DNA from: an uncultured Bacilli bacterium
Lineage (GTDB): Bacteria > Bacillota_I > Bacilli_A > RFN20 > CAG-631
NCBI GenBank assembly: GCA_947626825.1
Contig: CANQTM010000002.1
Span: 1-64,000, forward strand
Reading direction: 5' to 3'
Length of the DNA stretch: 64,000 nt
Below the pieces are notes generated by a model. It was given only the letters and a program-made list of their open reading frames with translations, did not search any database and was not told where the DNA came from. A program made the position numbers and the translations under genes. This document shows positions 25,795 through 36,417 of the stretch, piece by piece; positions within the stretch are counted from its first letter, which is position 1; each line of letters begins with the position of its first letter.

Positions 25795-26077
25795 AAATAA
25801 AAAAATTGTGATTTTTTTAAATTCAATATCCTAGAAAAAAACATGTTTAATAGGTAAATTGAAATTTTTTAACATATATTAAATATCTTTCAAATGTATA
25901 CTTGTTTTAATTTTTATTTTAATTATTTGTTTATTAAAACTTTCAAAGATTAAAAAAACAATAAAATTTTAATCATATAAATAATAATTTAAAATATATA
26001 TAATTTGTTTCATTATGATAAAATATTCTTGTATGAAAATTATATTTATGTAAAAAAAAGAAAGGAAAATATTAATA
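25795..26077 (+). other. AT-rich intergenic region before the RHS gene
   Basis: 283 bases of nearly pure A/T. A weak hairpin (AAAAAAT / ATTTTTT with a 4-base loop near 25799-25817) could end the upstream gene. Possible -10 elements (TATAAT near 26009, TAAAAT near 26020) have no convincing -35. An antisense hydrophobic frame crosses it but looks like a composition artefact. No gene is supported. Confidence 0.5.
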
Positions 26078-29000
26078 ATGGAACAAAGAGTTAGACAAGT
26101 TAAAGAAATGTTATACAATAATGAAAAAAATCTTGGTGAAAATACTGATAATAAAATAAATAAACCTTTAATTAAACAATATAATTTTGGCAATGCAGGA
26201 CAATGTTATGTTAATCTGCTTGATGGTACCTTTTATCATGAATTTAATTTATGTACAATAAGGAGCAATGCATTAAAATTAGATATAAATCAAGTATTTG
26301 ATATGAAACTTTTTAATAAAGTCAGTTTGGAAAATAACGAAAAATTTTTGATGAAAGGATTAAAATTTAATTTTCATCAACACGTAGTAAAATCAAATAC
26401 ATTTAATGAAGAAACAAATAGTTTAGATACAACATATATAGATGGAAAAGGCAATTATCATATTTTTAAAGAAAAATGGTATTATGAAGAAGATGGTATA
26501 AAAAAATATATTAAAAAAGATGATGTTTACATTGACAATGATAAAAAATTAAAATTTAGTAAAAATAATAAAATTTATGAAGTAAAATATGAAGAAGGAA
26601 AATGTGATAATTTGATATTGATTAATATAGAAAATACATATAATTATCCTAAAATTTACAATCCTACAAAACAAAAAAGATATTATATTTTACTAAATAA
26701 TGGATATAAAAAATATATATTTCTTGATGAAAATAAAAATCTGCATTTTCCAAATTATTTTTATTGTCCAAAAATTGAACAAGATGTAAAAGATTTCTCA
26801 CAAAAAGATTTTTTAAAATATGAAAATGTAACAGTAAATGCACAAAATGAATTAAAATTTAATGGACAATATGTTTTTAATATAGATTATATAGAACAAA
26901 ATTTAAATTCCTTAACTAAAGAAGAAAATAATAAATATTCATTTGAAAGAAAAATTAGTACAAGTGGAATCGTAACAAGAGAATATGTTTATATCGAGGA
27001 AACATGTGCTTCTAATGAAAATAGTGAAAATATTTATTTAAATGAAAATATAAACAATTTAAATGCTCAAATTAATCAAGTAGAAGAGCAAATAAAACAA
27101 ATTAAAGAATATATTAAAAATTACAAACAACAAATTAATAATTGTTTAAGTAATCAACTTTTCCAAAATTATTCGTTAAAATTTAAAGAATTATCAAAAG
27201 AATATAGAAATAGTATGGAACAAATTCAAAATGTTTCCAAAACAAATGTTACTATTAATTCAACAACATCATCTAGTGACAAGGATCAATATTATTTACA
27301 ATTAGATAAATATGACGATTTGCAAACATTTTCATCACTATCATCAATAAGTTTACAAAGAGATTCACTTGTTGAAGAATATTATAAATTAGTAGATCAA
27401 TTAAATGAATTTAATGATTTGAAAGATAGTTTAGTTTCTTATAAAAATAGTTTAATTACTGAACAAAAAAATGAAATTGGCACTATTATAATGGATACAA
27501 ATAAAAATGTTTTATATTTTGATTATTATGGTAGGTTAATTCTTATTCAAGACATATATGAAAATTCTATAAATATTGAATATGAAAATAAAGTTCAAAG
27601 TGATAAAATTATTTCAATTTATTCTGAAAATGAAAAAATAGTTTTTGAATATAATAAAACTAATGATTTATTAGAAACAATTATAATGCCTACAGGAAAT
27701 GTTATTAAGTATAATAATAAATCAAATTATAAAGTAATGATTTCAAGAAATGAACAGACAATAAATTTATCTTATTCCGATTCAATAAAATATTTCACTA
27801 TTAGCGATAGTTTTTCTAATTTGTTATCTGTCAGGTTTAATAATGTTATTGAAAGAGTAATTTTAGAACAATCACATAAAATTTTAAATTTTAACGGTTC
27901 ATTAATTAACTTTGGTGAAAGAAAAAAATTATGCAATCATATATATCAATATTTACAATCGACAACAATAATTGAAAATGATTATAATGAAGCTAATCAA
28001 AATTACAGAGATTATATTAAATTGCATGAAGTTTATTTTTTTAATGAAAATAATGATTTAATAATTTATTTAAATGCTGATAATAAAAATAATGATAATT
28101 ATTTTGTAACATATTTCAACGCTGATGGAGATATTTTATTTAATAATTATAATGAAAATGGTTTGTTAGAATATCAAAGTTATGTAGATTCTAATTTTCC
28201 ACCATATATTGAAAAGAATTCAACGCTTAATCAAGAAATTGTATTTAGTGTTGGCAGTGATTCAAACTTTGATTTAAACTCAATTTTATTAACAAATACT
28301 AAAGTAATAGGAATATTAATCAAAAGAAATACACAAGATAGCATTTCATTAACAGTTGAAGTTAGTGCAGAATGCAATAATTCTAATGTTATAAAATTAC
28401 ATCAATATAGTAATACTACTTTACCATATATAGTTGTTCCTTTTATTTTACCTACTGAAAAAATGAATTTTCTTAAAGTGACAATATCATCTGATGATCT
28501 TAGTGCTAAAGAAATTGTAATAAAAATTCTAAAAATATCAAATACATTTTATACATATGATGATCAAAAAAGACTTATATTAACAGAAGATGGCTACAAT
28601 AAAATAAATTATACTGAATTTGTAAATGGGAAACCAACAATCATAATTAAAGAAGATGAATTTGAAAGAACAACAAAATCTTATATTAATTATGATATAA
28701 ACGGAAATGTTGTTTTTACTTGTGATTGGTTTGGCTTTTGTAAAAGATATTTTTATAATGAAAAAAATGCATTAATCGAAGAATTGTCATATCCTAGAGG
28801 GAATCCAACATTAGTGAATATTGAAAAATATAAATACGATGAAAAAGGCAATCAATTATATGATGAAGAAATGGTTCCTAATACATCATTAATACAAAGA
28901 GATAATCTAGTTACTTATGGATATGATTACTTTACGAATCAATTAACAGAAATTTCTTGTGTAGCAAATGGAGTAACTAATTTTGTTAATTATAGATATA

Positions 29001-31210
29001 ATATTGGATTATTAACAAAGTTAAGAAATAATAAAATGGCATATGAATTTTCATATGATAGTTTGTCAAGAATTATTGCTATTAAAATAACAGGAACAAC
29101 AAAAGAATTATATTCTTTTGAATATAAAGAAAATGTAAGATATAATATTGGCGAAGAAAAACATGATGATTTTAATCAATTTGTTATTACTGATGCAAAT
29201 GATAATAAGACAGAAATAACATATGATAGAGATGGGAAAATTTATACAATAGAATATGCAAAAGGCTCTTTATTATATGAATACAATGAAGATAATCAAC
29301 TTGTTTCAATTCGTAAATATGGAGTGTGCAGGTCATATTTGTACAATCAATATAATCAATTATATTCTGAATCTTCTGATGATAAATTAGTATTTTATTA
29401 CTATGACAATTTTAGGAGATTAAAGCAAAAGGAATTTATGTTTAAATTTGGCCGTTCAAACTTAATTTATAACTATGTTAATAGTTTTACTGATATATTG
29501 AAATCAGTTATTATTGATAATAATGTTAAATGTGCACGACAATATAATGCATTACAGCAAATAACACAAGAAGTTTTAACAACCAGCGGACATTCAATTA
29601 ATATATTAAGCAATGAATATTTTTATTTACAACAAGAAAGCAAAATTACTAATCTAATAACGAGGCAAATAATAAAAATAAACGAAAAATATGATGATAT
29701 TATAACTTGTAAATATGATAAAAATGGAAATATTATTTTTATATCATCAAAACAAAATACAATTTACTACAAATATGATGAATTGAATAGATTGATTAGA
29801 GAAGACAATTTGGCATTGGACACAACAACTTTAATAACATATGATTCATGTGGCAATATTTTATGCATAAAAAGAAAAAGTTTTAATATTAATGATGACG
29901 ATTTATATAAATTAGAATTAGAACATAGTTATTTATATTCACCAAATGGTTGGACTGATCAAGTAATATATTTTGATGATAAAGAAATAACTTATGATGC
30001 TATTGGCCGACCAGTGACATATGATGGCATAGCACTATCTTGGAATGCGGAAGGAACATTAGAAAGTTTTGGAAATAATCAATATTTTTATAATGAATTT
30101 AACATTAGAATAAGCAAAGAAACTGAAATTGGAACATATAGTTTTTCAGTTGAAAATTCTAAAATATTAGCAATGTCGTTAAATGATAAAGAAATATTTA
30201 TATTTAGGTACTTTTCTAATAAACTAATAGGTTTTAATTACAATAATAATGAATATTTTTATAAAAGAGATATATTAGGAAATATTACTCATATTATAGA
30301 TTGTGCTGGTAAAGTTGTAGCCCAATATATTTATGATGCTTGGGGAAACCATAAGGTCTTTGATGAAAATGGCAAAGAAAATAATGAGCCAATGGCACTT
30401 TGTAATTTAAATCCATTTAGATATAAAGGCTATTTTTACGATGTTGAAACAGGTTTTTTCTATTGTAATTCTAGATATTATTCACCTGAACTTTGTAGAT
30501 GGTTAGCACCAGATTCAATCAATTATTTGAATCCAGAATCTATTAATGGTTTAAATTTATATTGTTATTGTTATAATAATCCTATAATTTATGCAGACCC
30601 TAGTGGGCATTCAGTTATTTTGACAATTGGATTATTAATTGGTTCATTTATTGTTGGCGTAGGAATTAGTGCGATAAGTCAAGGATTTACTTATGGTTGT
30701 GATGAAATAAATTATTGGCAAACTATGGTAGATGGATTATTTACTTTAGGCTCTACTGCATTAGCAATGACTGGAATTGGAGCGTTAGCTTCAGCAGGAA
30801 TAGGAGCAATCTCAGGATGGTCACAATATGCAATCGACTCTGCTTTTCATGAAGAAGATATAACATTATTAGGTTCTTTAGGTTCTGCTGGTTTAGGTTT
30901 TATTAGTGGAGCAATTAGTGGCGCTGGTGCGAGAAATAGTGCTAACATTGCTTCAAATATGGAACTAACAGGTAAAGGTGCTAGTGCCATTAAAGCTATT
31001 ACGACTGCTTCTAATAGATATTTAACTGGTGAAATTTCATTGAAAGGATATCAAGCAACTATTAGATTATGGGGAAATATAGCTCTAAATTCTGTGCATA
31101 ATGCAATTGCCCCAACTATAAGAAAACTTATGATTAATGGAACAATTAAAATAGTGGCAAGTGCAATTATTTCTGCTTTTGCCACATATGGGTTGTCTTA
31201 TTATGATTAA
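26078..31210 (+). CDS. Giant RHS/YD-repeat protein without signal peptide
   Basis: A 1710-residue protein. The N-terminal ~320 residues are Asn/Lys/Tyr-rich with no signal sequence. Residues ~325-480 include coiled coils (around INQVEEQIKQIKEY and later). From about 560 it is built of YD/RHS repeats (YDxxGN, YxYxxxxRL) ending in an RHS core signature near RYKGYFYDVETGFFYCNSRYYSPELCRWLAPD and a DPSGHS end at ~1505. The last ~200 residues are Gly/Ala-rich and hydrophobic, with no recognised toxin domain. RHS proteins form hollow shells around C-terminal toxins. No immunity-like gene follows. The SD aaagaaagg precedes ATG 26078. Confidence 0.85.
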   Translation: MEQRVRQVKEMLYNNEKNLGENTDNKINKPLIKQYNFGNAGQCYVNLLDGTFYHEFNLCTIRSNALKLDINQVFDMKLFNKVSLENNEKFLMKGLKFNFHQHVVKSNTFNEETNSLDTTYIDGKGNYHIFKEKWYYEEDGIKKYIKKDDVYIDNDKKLKFSKNNKIYEVKYEEGKCDNLILINIENTYNYPKIYNPTKQKRYYILLNNGYKKYIFLDENKNLHFPNYFYCPKIEQDVKDFSQKDFLKYENVTVNAQNELKFNGQYVFNIDYIEQNLNSLTKEENNKYSFERKISTSGIVTREYVYIEETCASNENSENIYLNENINNLNAQINQVEEQIKQIKEYIKNYKQQINNCLSNQLFQNYSLKFKELSKEYRNSMEQIQNVSKTNVTINSTTSSSDKDQYYLQLDKYDDLQTFSSLSSISLQRDSLVEEYYKLVDQLNEFNDLKDSLVSYKNSLITEQKNEIGTIIMDTNKNVLYFDYYGRLILIQDIYENSINIEYENKVQSDKIISIYSENEKIVFEYNKTNDLLETIIMPTGNVIKYNNKSNYKVMISRNEQTINLSYSDSIKYFTISDSFSNLLSVRFNNVIERVILEQSHKILNFNGSLINFGERKKLCNHIYQYLQSTTIIENDYNEANQNYRDYIKLHEVYFFNENNDLIIYLNADNKNNDNYFVTYFNADGDILFNNYNENGLLEYQSYVDSNFPPYIEKNSTLNQEIVFSVGSDSNFDLNSILLTNTKVIGILIKRNTQDSISLTVEVSAECNNSNVIKLHQYSNTTLPYIVVPFILPTEKMNFLKVTISSDDLSAKEIVIKILKISNTFYTYDDQKRLILTEDGYNKINYTEFVNGKPTIIIKEDEFERTTKSYINYDINGNVVFTCDWFGFCKRYFYNEKNALIEELSYPRGNPTLVNIEKYKYDEKGNQLYDEEMVPNTSLIQRDNLVTYGYDYFTNQLTEISCVANGVTNFVNYRYNIGLLTKLRNNKMAYEFSYDSLSRIIAIKITGTTKELYSFEYKENVRYNIGEEKHDDFNQFVITDANDNKTEITYDRDGKIYTIEYAKGSLLYEYNEDNQLVSIRKYGVCRSYLYNQYNQLYSESSDDKLVFYYYDNFRRLKQKEFMFKFGRSNLIYNYVNSFTDILKSVIIDNNVKCARQYNALQQITQEVLTTSGHSINILSNEYFYLQQESKITNLITRQIIKINEKYDDIITCKYDKNGNIIFISSKQNTIYYKYDELNRLIREDNLALDTTTLITYDSCGNILCIKRKSFNINDDDLYKLELEHSYLYSPNGWTDQVIYFDDKEITYDAIGRPVTYDGIALSWNAEGTLESFGNNQYFYNEFNIRISKETEIGTYSFSVENSKILAMSLNDKEIFIFRYFSNKLIGFNYNNNEYFYKRDILGNITHIIDCAGKVVAQYIYDAWGNHKVFDENGKENNEPMALCNLNPFRYKGYFYDVETGFFYCNSRYYSPELCRWLAPDSINYLNPESINGLNLYCYCYNNPIIYADPSGHSVILTIGLLIGSFIVGVGISAISQGFTYGCDEINYWQTMVDGLFTLGSTALAMTGIGALASAGIGAISGWSQYAIDSAFHEEDITLLGSLGSAGLGFISGAISGAGARNSANIASNMELTGKGASAIKAITTASNRYLTGEISLKGYQATIRLWGNIALNSVHNAIAPTIRKLMINGTIKIVASAIISAFATYGLSYYD

Positions 31211-31334
31211 TAATTAAGATAGAATATTATTATTTGATCATGGTATTAAAATCTTAAAAAATTTATTTGAGTTATATAATTTAATTTTGTTAAGCAATAA
31301 TTTGTTTATTGTATAAGATAAAAATTTTGATAAT

Positions 31335-31371
31335 AAAAAGGTCATTTATCAATTTGATATTTGACCTTTTT
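31335..31371. terminator. Bidirectional terminator after the RHS gene
   Basis: AAAAAGGTCA ... TGACCTTTTT forms a long stem that extends inward to ATCA/TGAT with a two-base mismatch. Runs of A and T at the two ends let it serve both the RHS gene (+) and the lipoprotein operon (-) that converge here. Confidence 0.82.
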
Positions 31372-31394
31372 AAAAAATTTAAATGTTATAAAAC

Positions 31395-33971
31395 TTATGA
31401 TTTTTTAGTGAATGGTTGGTAATATAATTCTTCGAAACCCTCGTCATCAGAATATACAGCACCAAGAAATTCATCAACGATTTTATCTTCCCAACCACCT
31501 GTGCCGACATTTTCTCCAACTAAATAAACTAATAATTCTTGACTATCAGGATCAAAAAACATTTTACAAGTTAAAGATATATAATCATGTTTATCAATGC
31601 TTGAAATAGTAATGTTTCCTGTGGCATTATCATATGCATAATCAAAATTAAAATCCATAGTTCCTAATGAGCCAATATAATGAATAACTCCATGTGATTC
31701 ATCGACAAATACTATTGTGCTTCGACCACCACTTTCTTCATAAGTATTACCAACTATTCCATCTTCAAATTCTTCTCTTGGTAAAACATATAAAGAAATT
31801 TTTTGGGCACTAGTATGTTCACTTGATTGGTAAATAGAATTAAGTGTTACAGTTACTGTAGTTTGGGCATCAACATTTGAATTTGTAGCATCAAAAGTAA
31901 TTTGTCCAGTTTCATCATCATAATGAACATCTATTATATTAGGTGATACTGTAATAGTATCATCACTTAATCCTAAGTGGTTATACACAGTTGTATTAGC
32001 AACAGATGTTGCACAAAGTTGTAATGTATATGAACGACCACAAGTCACATAACCATAATTTGAGAAAAATGTATCATCATAGCCCGAATATGGATAAACA
32101 GTATTCATCCATAAACTTTTAACCCAACCATCATCAACAACTGTAACATTAAATTTTTCTTTAACATTTGATGAATTTAAAGTGTTATTTGAAATAGTAA
32201 TTTCAGCAGTCCCATCATCAAAAGCTCTAAATTCTGTTGGATATGAAGAATTTCTAGGTCCAACTACAAGTGGATTAGAAGAAGAAGTTAGGCTATATTG
32301 CCATACATCTAATGCAGTTGCAGGTAAATAATCAAATTTAACTAAATATGTTGAACTACTACTTCCACAAGATAATTCGCTACCAATTAATAGCTTGTTA
32401 TCAGCAAGAACTTTATCTTCTTCGTGTCTTTTTACTATAGTAATATTACTAATTTCAGAAACAAAATAAGGTGATACATCATAAGTTGGAGATCCAGTTT
32501 TCTTATTTCCATATGAATATTTAAATGTTGTATCTTTTGTTGGAGTAACATTTGGATCTATCTTTTGACCTGTTTTAAAATTATAAGATGTTTCATCATA
32601 CAATGTTTCAGTATACGAACCTTCTTTTAATTTTCCTGCTTTATCAAACGTAACTTCTAATTCATATTCAATATGAGTAGGAGATGTACTATCTTCCAAT
32701 TCAATGGTTGAGAATAATGTAGTTTTAAAATCTTTACTATTTTCATCAATAACAGTTGATGTAACTGATGAAGTATGTTTTACGCCATCATTGCCAACAT
32801 AACTATTTCTATAAGCATCTTTCATTTCACGATCTAAGTCATACATATTATGAGCATAGTATACGCTAATATCCTTATCAACTTCTTCAGAAGTAAAACT
32901 ATTTTTACCAGAATAAGCTATATCATAATGTGCAGAAATTCTTTTTTGATCATAATGATCATCTAAACAATGTCTTTCAGCACCATCTTGATAGCCGCCG
33001 AAAGTATCAACTAAAGTATAAACATTATTATCCAAATCTCTATTTTTATAAACGAAAGATTTAACAGTTGATGTATCTCTTGTATTAGTAATTGTTGCTA
33101 AAGAACCGTTTTCATATAATTCCCAAGTATAATTTTCATCACGTGTTGTTGAAGTATATTCAACTTTATTAATATCTGTTGGATTTAAAGTATCTTCACC
33201 GACAAGACCTCCAACACTAAATAAAGCAGCTAATGAAGCTTCACTATTTGGAAGATTAATAAGGCCTGTTCTTATAACATAACATGGTGTTCCTTTATCT
33301 TTTTCATCATAATAAAAATCATAAATTGCATTTCCTGCAATTTTAAATCCATTGCCTTGTGTAACTTCTAAATCTGCAAAAGATTTTTGACGGTTAACTT
33401 GTGTACAAGAAAGTTGATTTACACCATCAGTTGAATAGTAAACATGAGAATCTTGTGGTACAGCTACATTTCTTGCAACATAAATTCCATTACCAACTTC
33501 TTCTAGTTTAGCTGCAATATCACCACCGATTGTTAAACCATCTTTATCAAATAGTTCTATTGTTACTGAAATATAAGCATCAGTTGCAGGCATAGCAAAT
33601 ACATATTTATTTCCTGTTGGTGATATTTCAGAATTATTAACTTTAACGCTATTAATGATATAACCATCATTTACATCAATTGTGATAGTAACAACTTCAC
33701 CTTTTTTAGCTTTTTGTTTATCTGTAGTAACTGTTGCGTTTGATACTGGTAAAATTGAAATATTGTATTCAACATTAGCATCAGCAGAATTAGATGTGGA
33801 TGGAGTTGGATTGTTACTATTAGATGGATTTGATGGAGTTACACTGCCACTAACACTTCCACTTGTGCTTGTTTGTCCACTTGAATCACTATTTTTAACT
33901 TGACCACATCCAGTCATTATTAAAGATAGTAAAGAAATAGACATAAATATTTTTAATATTTTTTTATTCAT
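31395..33971 (-). CDS. Lipoprotein with bacterial repeat domain and C-terminal beta domain
   Basis: An 858-residue lipoprotein. Two ATGs lie 9 bases apart; I choose 33971 because the SD AGGAGGA (33987-33981) abuts the other ATG directly but is 9 bases from this one. Lipobox MTGC (Cys22) is followed by a Ser/Thr/Pro/Asn linker to about residue 65. Residues ~70-140 match the bacterial repeat domain type (VTTDKQKAKKGEVVTITIDV ... GYIINSVKVN ... FAMPATDAYISVTI). The middle is long and strand-rich. The last ~120 residues (STIVFVDESHGVIHYIG ... FDYAYD) look like a lipocalin-like beta domain, a theme shared with other lipoproteins here. Last gene of its operon. Confidence 0.75.
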   Translation of the reverse strand: MNKKILKIFMSISLLSLIMTGCGQVKNSDSSGQTSTSGSVSGSVTPSNPSNSNNPTPSTSNSADANVEYNISILPVSNATVTTDKQKAKKGEVVTITIDVNDGYIINSVKVNNSEISPTGNKYVFAMPATDAYISVTIELFDKDGLTIGGDIAAKLEEVGNGIYVARNVAVPQDSHVYYSTDGVNQLSCTQVNRQKSFADLEVTQGNGFKIAGNAIYDFYYDEKDKGTPCYVIRTGLINLPNSEASLAALFSVGGLVGEDTLNPTDINKVEYTSTTRDENYTWELYENGSLATITNTRDTSTVKSFVYKNRDLDNNVYTLVDTFGGYQDGAERHCLDDHYDQKRISAHYDIAYSGKNSFTSEEVDKDISVYYAHNMYDLDREMKDAYRNSYVGNDGVKHTSSVTSTVIDENSKDFKTTLFSTIELEDSTSPTHIEYELEVTFDKAGKLKEGSYTETLYDETSYNFKTGQKIDPNVTPTKDTTFKYSYGNKKTGSPTYDVSPYFVSEISNITIVKRHEEDKVLADNKLLIGSELSCGSSSSTYLVKFDYLPATALDVWQYSLTSSSNPLVVGPRNSSYPTEFRAFDDGTAEITISNNTLNSSNVKEKFNVTVVDDGWVKSLWMNTVYPYSGYDDTFFSNYGYVTCGRSYTLQLCATSVANTTVYNHLGLSDDTITVSPNIIDVHYDDETGQITFDATNSNVDAQTTVTVTLNSIYQSSEHTSAQKISLYVLPREEFEDGIVGNTYEESGGRSTIVFVDESHGVIHYIGSLGTMDFNFDYAYDNATGNITISSIDKHDYISLTCKMFFDPDSQELLVYLVGENVGTGGWEDKIVDEFLGAVYSDDEGFEELYYQPFTKKS

Positions 33972-33991
33972 TTTATTCATTCCTCCTATTT

Positions 33992-34825
33992 TTAATTATT
34001 AAAGTATTTGTCAGCTTTATCTTTTGGAATCATAATTGTATCTGTTCCAAAAGTACATTGTAAATAAATCATTTCACCATTACATGCTATATCAAATCCT
34101 GTAAAATCATATGCTTTACAATCATTATCAGTAAATATGTAACGATATTCTAAACCACCATTTAATTCTTCTTGAAATTCATATGTTCCATTAATTGTTT
34201 CAATTGGCACATTACTAATTGCACCAGATAATGTATATTTGCCTCCTAAGAAGAAAGTTAAGATATAATAATCGCCACCATATAGTCCTGCAAATACATC
34301 TACAAAATATTCACAATCATATAAATATTCTTCCATGTCTTCAACAGAAATTTTATCTGTAACTCTAATTAAGGCACAATATCTAATTCTTCCAGCATCA
34401 TCTAAAATTCTTATATAAGCTTTTCCTGCATGAAGGCAGTGAACTACAAAACCATCACTTGTCATTTCTGTTGTAAATACTAATTCATTACTTGATATTG
34501 CTTGTTCATTTGCATGAACACTTCGCCATGGGTCTTCCATTTCATATGTTAATGAATAATCTTGCCCTGTTTGAAATGCTCTATCAACAGAAATATCACT
34601 AAAGGCAAAGCTTTTATCATCAAAAAACATTTTTGTTTCTTCCCAATCAGGTAAAACATTATATTCATCAACAACTTCTACATCAGAAGAACTATTTGAT
34701 GAACTATCAGTTAATGTAGTATCTGTTGAACTTGAATCCATAGAATCTGATTGAATGTTATTATTACATGAAGCAATAGAAACTAAACTAGCTGCAAGAA
34801 GCAATAAACTATATAATTTTTTCAT
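33992..34825 (-). CDS. Lipoprotein of unknown function
   Basis: A 277-residue lipoprotein with lipobox IASC (Cys20) and an Asp/Ser/Thr-rich linker (about 23-50). The body is short; its C-terminal ~100 residues (YILTFFLGGKYTLSG ... ETINGTYEFQEE) are strand-rich and resemble the beta domain at the ends of neighbouring surface proteins. Its ATG follows the stop of the upstream gene directly (TAA then ATG), with the SD GAAGGAGGAGA inside that gene, so translation is coupled. Confidence 0.72.
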   Translation of the reverse strand: MKKLYSLLLLAASLVSIASCNNNIQSDSMDSSSTDTTLTDSSSNSSSDVEVVDEYNVLPDWEETKMFFDDKSFAFSDISVDRAFQTGQDYSLTYEMEDPWRSVHANEQAISSNELVFTTEMTSDGFVVHCLHAGKAYIRILDDAGRIRYCALIRVTDKISVEDMEEYLYDCEYFVDVFAGLYGGDYYILTFFLGGKYTLSGAISNVPIETINGTYEFQEELNGGLEYRYIFTDNDCKAYDFTGFDIACNGEMIYLQCTFGTDTIMIPKDKADKYFNN

Positions 34826-36265
34826 TTAATCTCCTCCTTCTTCATTTGAAGCTGCATCTCTATCAATCATACTTTGTATTGCATTTTCAATTACTTTATC
34901 AATATTTTCTTGTGTGATTACATCAATAGATGTTGTATTAAAATCTGTATAGACATAATCGACAGTAGTTGATAGACCATAATAATTTAATTCTAAAGTG
35001 AAAATAACAGTTTCTTTATTTTCTGTTCCAGCATGGTTTATAGAACCCGTAGGGTAATATTTAACAAATACACCAGTAGGAACTGCACCAATTTCACTTA
35101 AAGATTCAGTTAATTGGAAATTAGTAATAAAATCACGAATACAAGATAATTTAGAACTATAATATTCATTTTCACTACCACCAGATGGTTCTAAATATTG
35201 TGTGTCACTAAATATTTGTAAAAATGTTGGATAAACATAAACATTTGGTACAAATGGATCAGTATTAATTGGTATAGAAGTCATTATATCTAAATTTTGT
35301 TGATGTGTTTCACTATCTTCACTAATAAAACAATAATAACTACCATGGAATTCATATGGTCCATATGTTTGACCATTTGCTTCTCTTGCTGGATATACTT
35401 TATCAATTCCTACTACACCAATTTCAAAAGCAGCACCTGATACTAAATAATCGTGGTCAAAGAAAGTATAAAAATAATTTTCATTATATTTTTCTTGACC
35501 GATAATTTTATTATAGCCTTCTTCTTCGCTATCATAAATTAATCTTGTATAGTTATAATTAGAAAATAAATTAATTATTTTATTTAATGTTTCATCATTG
35601 GTATGATATGATAAACCACTATTTAAATATTCATCAATTACATCAATTTTTGTTGTTCCAAAATTAAATACTTTTCCATTATATTGTTCTCCAGTACTTA
35701 TTGAAAAAACAAATTCTAAAGAATTAACATCATTACCAACACTAAACTCAACTGGTTCAACATTTACATATTTATCAAGGCTAATGTGGAATAAATCCAT
35801 GAAAAATGTTTTAACTCTTTTAGAATTAGATGTAAATGTTTTTCCTGTGGCTTCAGTAAATTCATTTGTACGTAATTGATTAAAGCCAAATGCATAATCA
35901 TCCCATAAACTTGTAACTTTATTTCCTTTTTCATCCATTAATGGGTTTGAAGCAGTGAAAGTACGATTATATAAATCAAATGAGAAAACAGTATCATCTA
36001 CTTCTACATAACCATATTCGTCACCTATAAAGTTATCATAAAAACCATTTTCGGTATAAAAAATATTATATTTTACATCTATTGGACCGATTTTTGTTGA
36101 TACTTCAATTGTATAATTATGAGCTGTGATCAATTTACCAATAGCCTCAGAAACATTATTCACTGAAGTATCATTATTACTAGCGGCATTCACTACATGT
36201 TTGTTTTGGATACCAATTCCAGCACTGAGCAATGCCATAACTAATAATATTTTTTGCGTTCTCAT
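34826..36265 (-). CDS. Secreted protein with cleavable signal peptide
   Basis: A 479-residue protein with a type I signal (MRTQKILLVMALLSAGIGI ... VNAAS, cleavage probably after VNA near residue 27). It has no lipobox Cys, which sets it apart from its neighbours. The body has alternating strand-rich segments with Asn, Tyr and Glu, and no Cys-rich or repeat domain. It is the first gene of a three-gene operon with its own promoter (36299-36327) and a full SD ggaggt. Function unknown; the similar body composition suggests membership in the same lipoprotein-like group despite the missing lipid anchor. Confidence 0.7.
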   Translation of the reverse strand: MRTQKILLVMALLSAGIGIQNKHVVNAASNNDTSVNNVSEAIGKLITAHNYTIEVSTKIGPIDVKYNIFYTENGFYDNFIGDEYGYVEVDDTVFSFDLYNRTFTASNPLMDEKGNKVTSLWDDYAFGFNQLRTNEFTEATGKTFTSNSKRVKTFFMDLFHISLDKYVNVEPVEFSVGNDVNSLEFVFSISTGEQYNGKVFNFGTTKIDVIDEYLNSGLSYHTNDETLNKIINLFSNYNYTRLIYDSEEEGYNKIIGQEKYNENYFYTFFDHDYLVSGAAFEIGVVGIDKVYPAREANGQTYGPYEFHGSYYCFISEDSETHQQNLDIMTSIPINTDPFVPNVYVYPTFLQIFSDTQYLEPSGGSENEYYSSKLSCIRDFITNFQLTESLSEIGAVPTGVFVKYYPTGSINHAGTENKETVIFTLELNYYGLSTTVDYVYTDFNTTSIDVITQENIDKVIENAIQSMIDRDAASNEEGGD

Positions 36266-36298
36266 TGAGTTACCTCCTTCAAAAAATAGTTCAACTAA

Positions 36299-36327
36299 TT
36301 ATAGCAAAACATAAATAAATATACAAT
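36299..36327 (-). promoter_or_regulatory. Sigma-A promoter for the secreted-protein/lipoprotein operon
   Basis: On the - strand, TTGTAT (36327-36322), a 17-base spacer and perfect TATAAT (36304-36299) lie 33 bases upstream of ATG 36265. No other gene is nearby on this strand, and the spacing is ideal. Confidence 0.68.
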
Positions 36328-36373
36328 ATTTATTTTTTTCATCACTTTAAGAGTTTGATAAATAGTTTTCTTT

Positions 36374-36404
36374 AAAGGCCTAGCCATATTTTAAACTAGG
36401 CCCT
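36374..36404 (-). terminator. Terminator after the Cys-rich repeat lipoprotein
   Basis: GGCCTAG (36377-36383) pairs with CTAGGCC (36396-36402) around a 12-base loop. On the - strand it is followed by TTTAAAG, only a partial U-run. It lies 14 bases past the stop codon at 36418. Confidence 0.6.
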
Positions 36405-36417
36405 TAAATAAACTAAA

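Noticed and set aside
25969..26193. 74-residue hydrophobic frame on the - strand over the RHS start
   Set aside because: It is AT-composition driven, overlaps the RHS start and has no SD.
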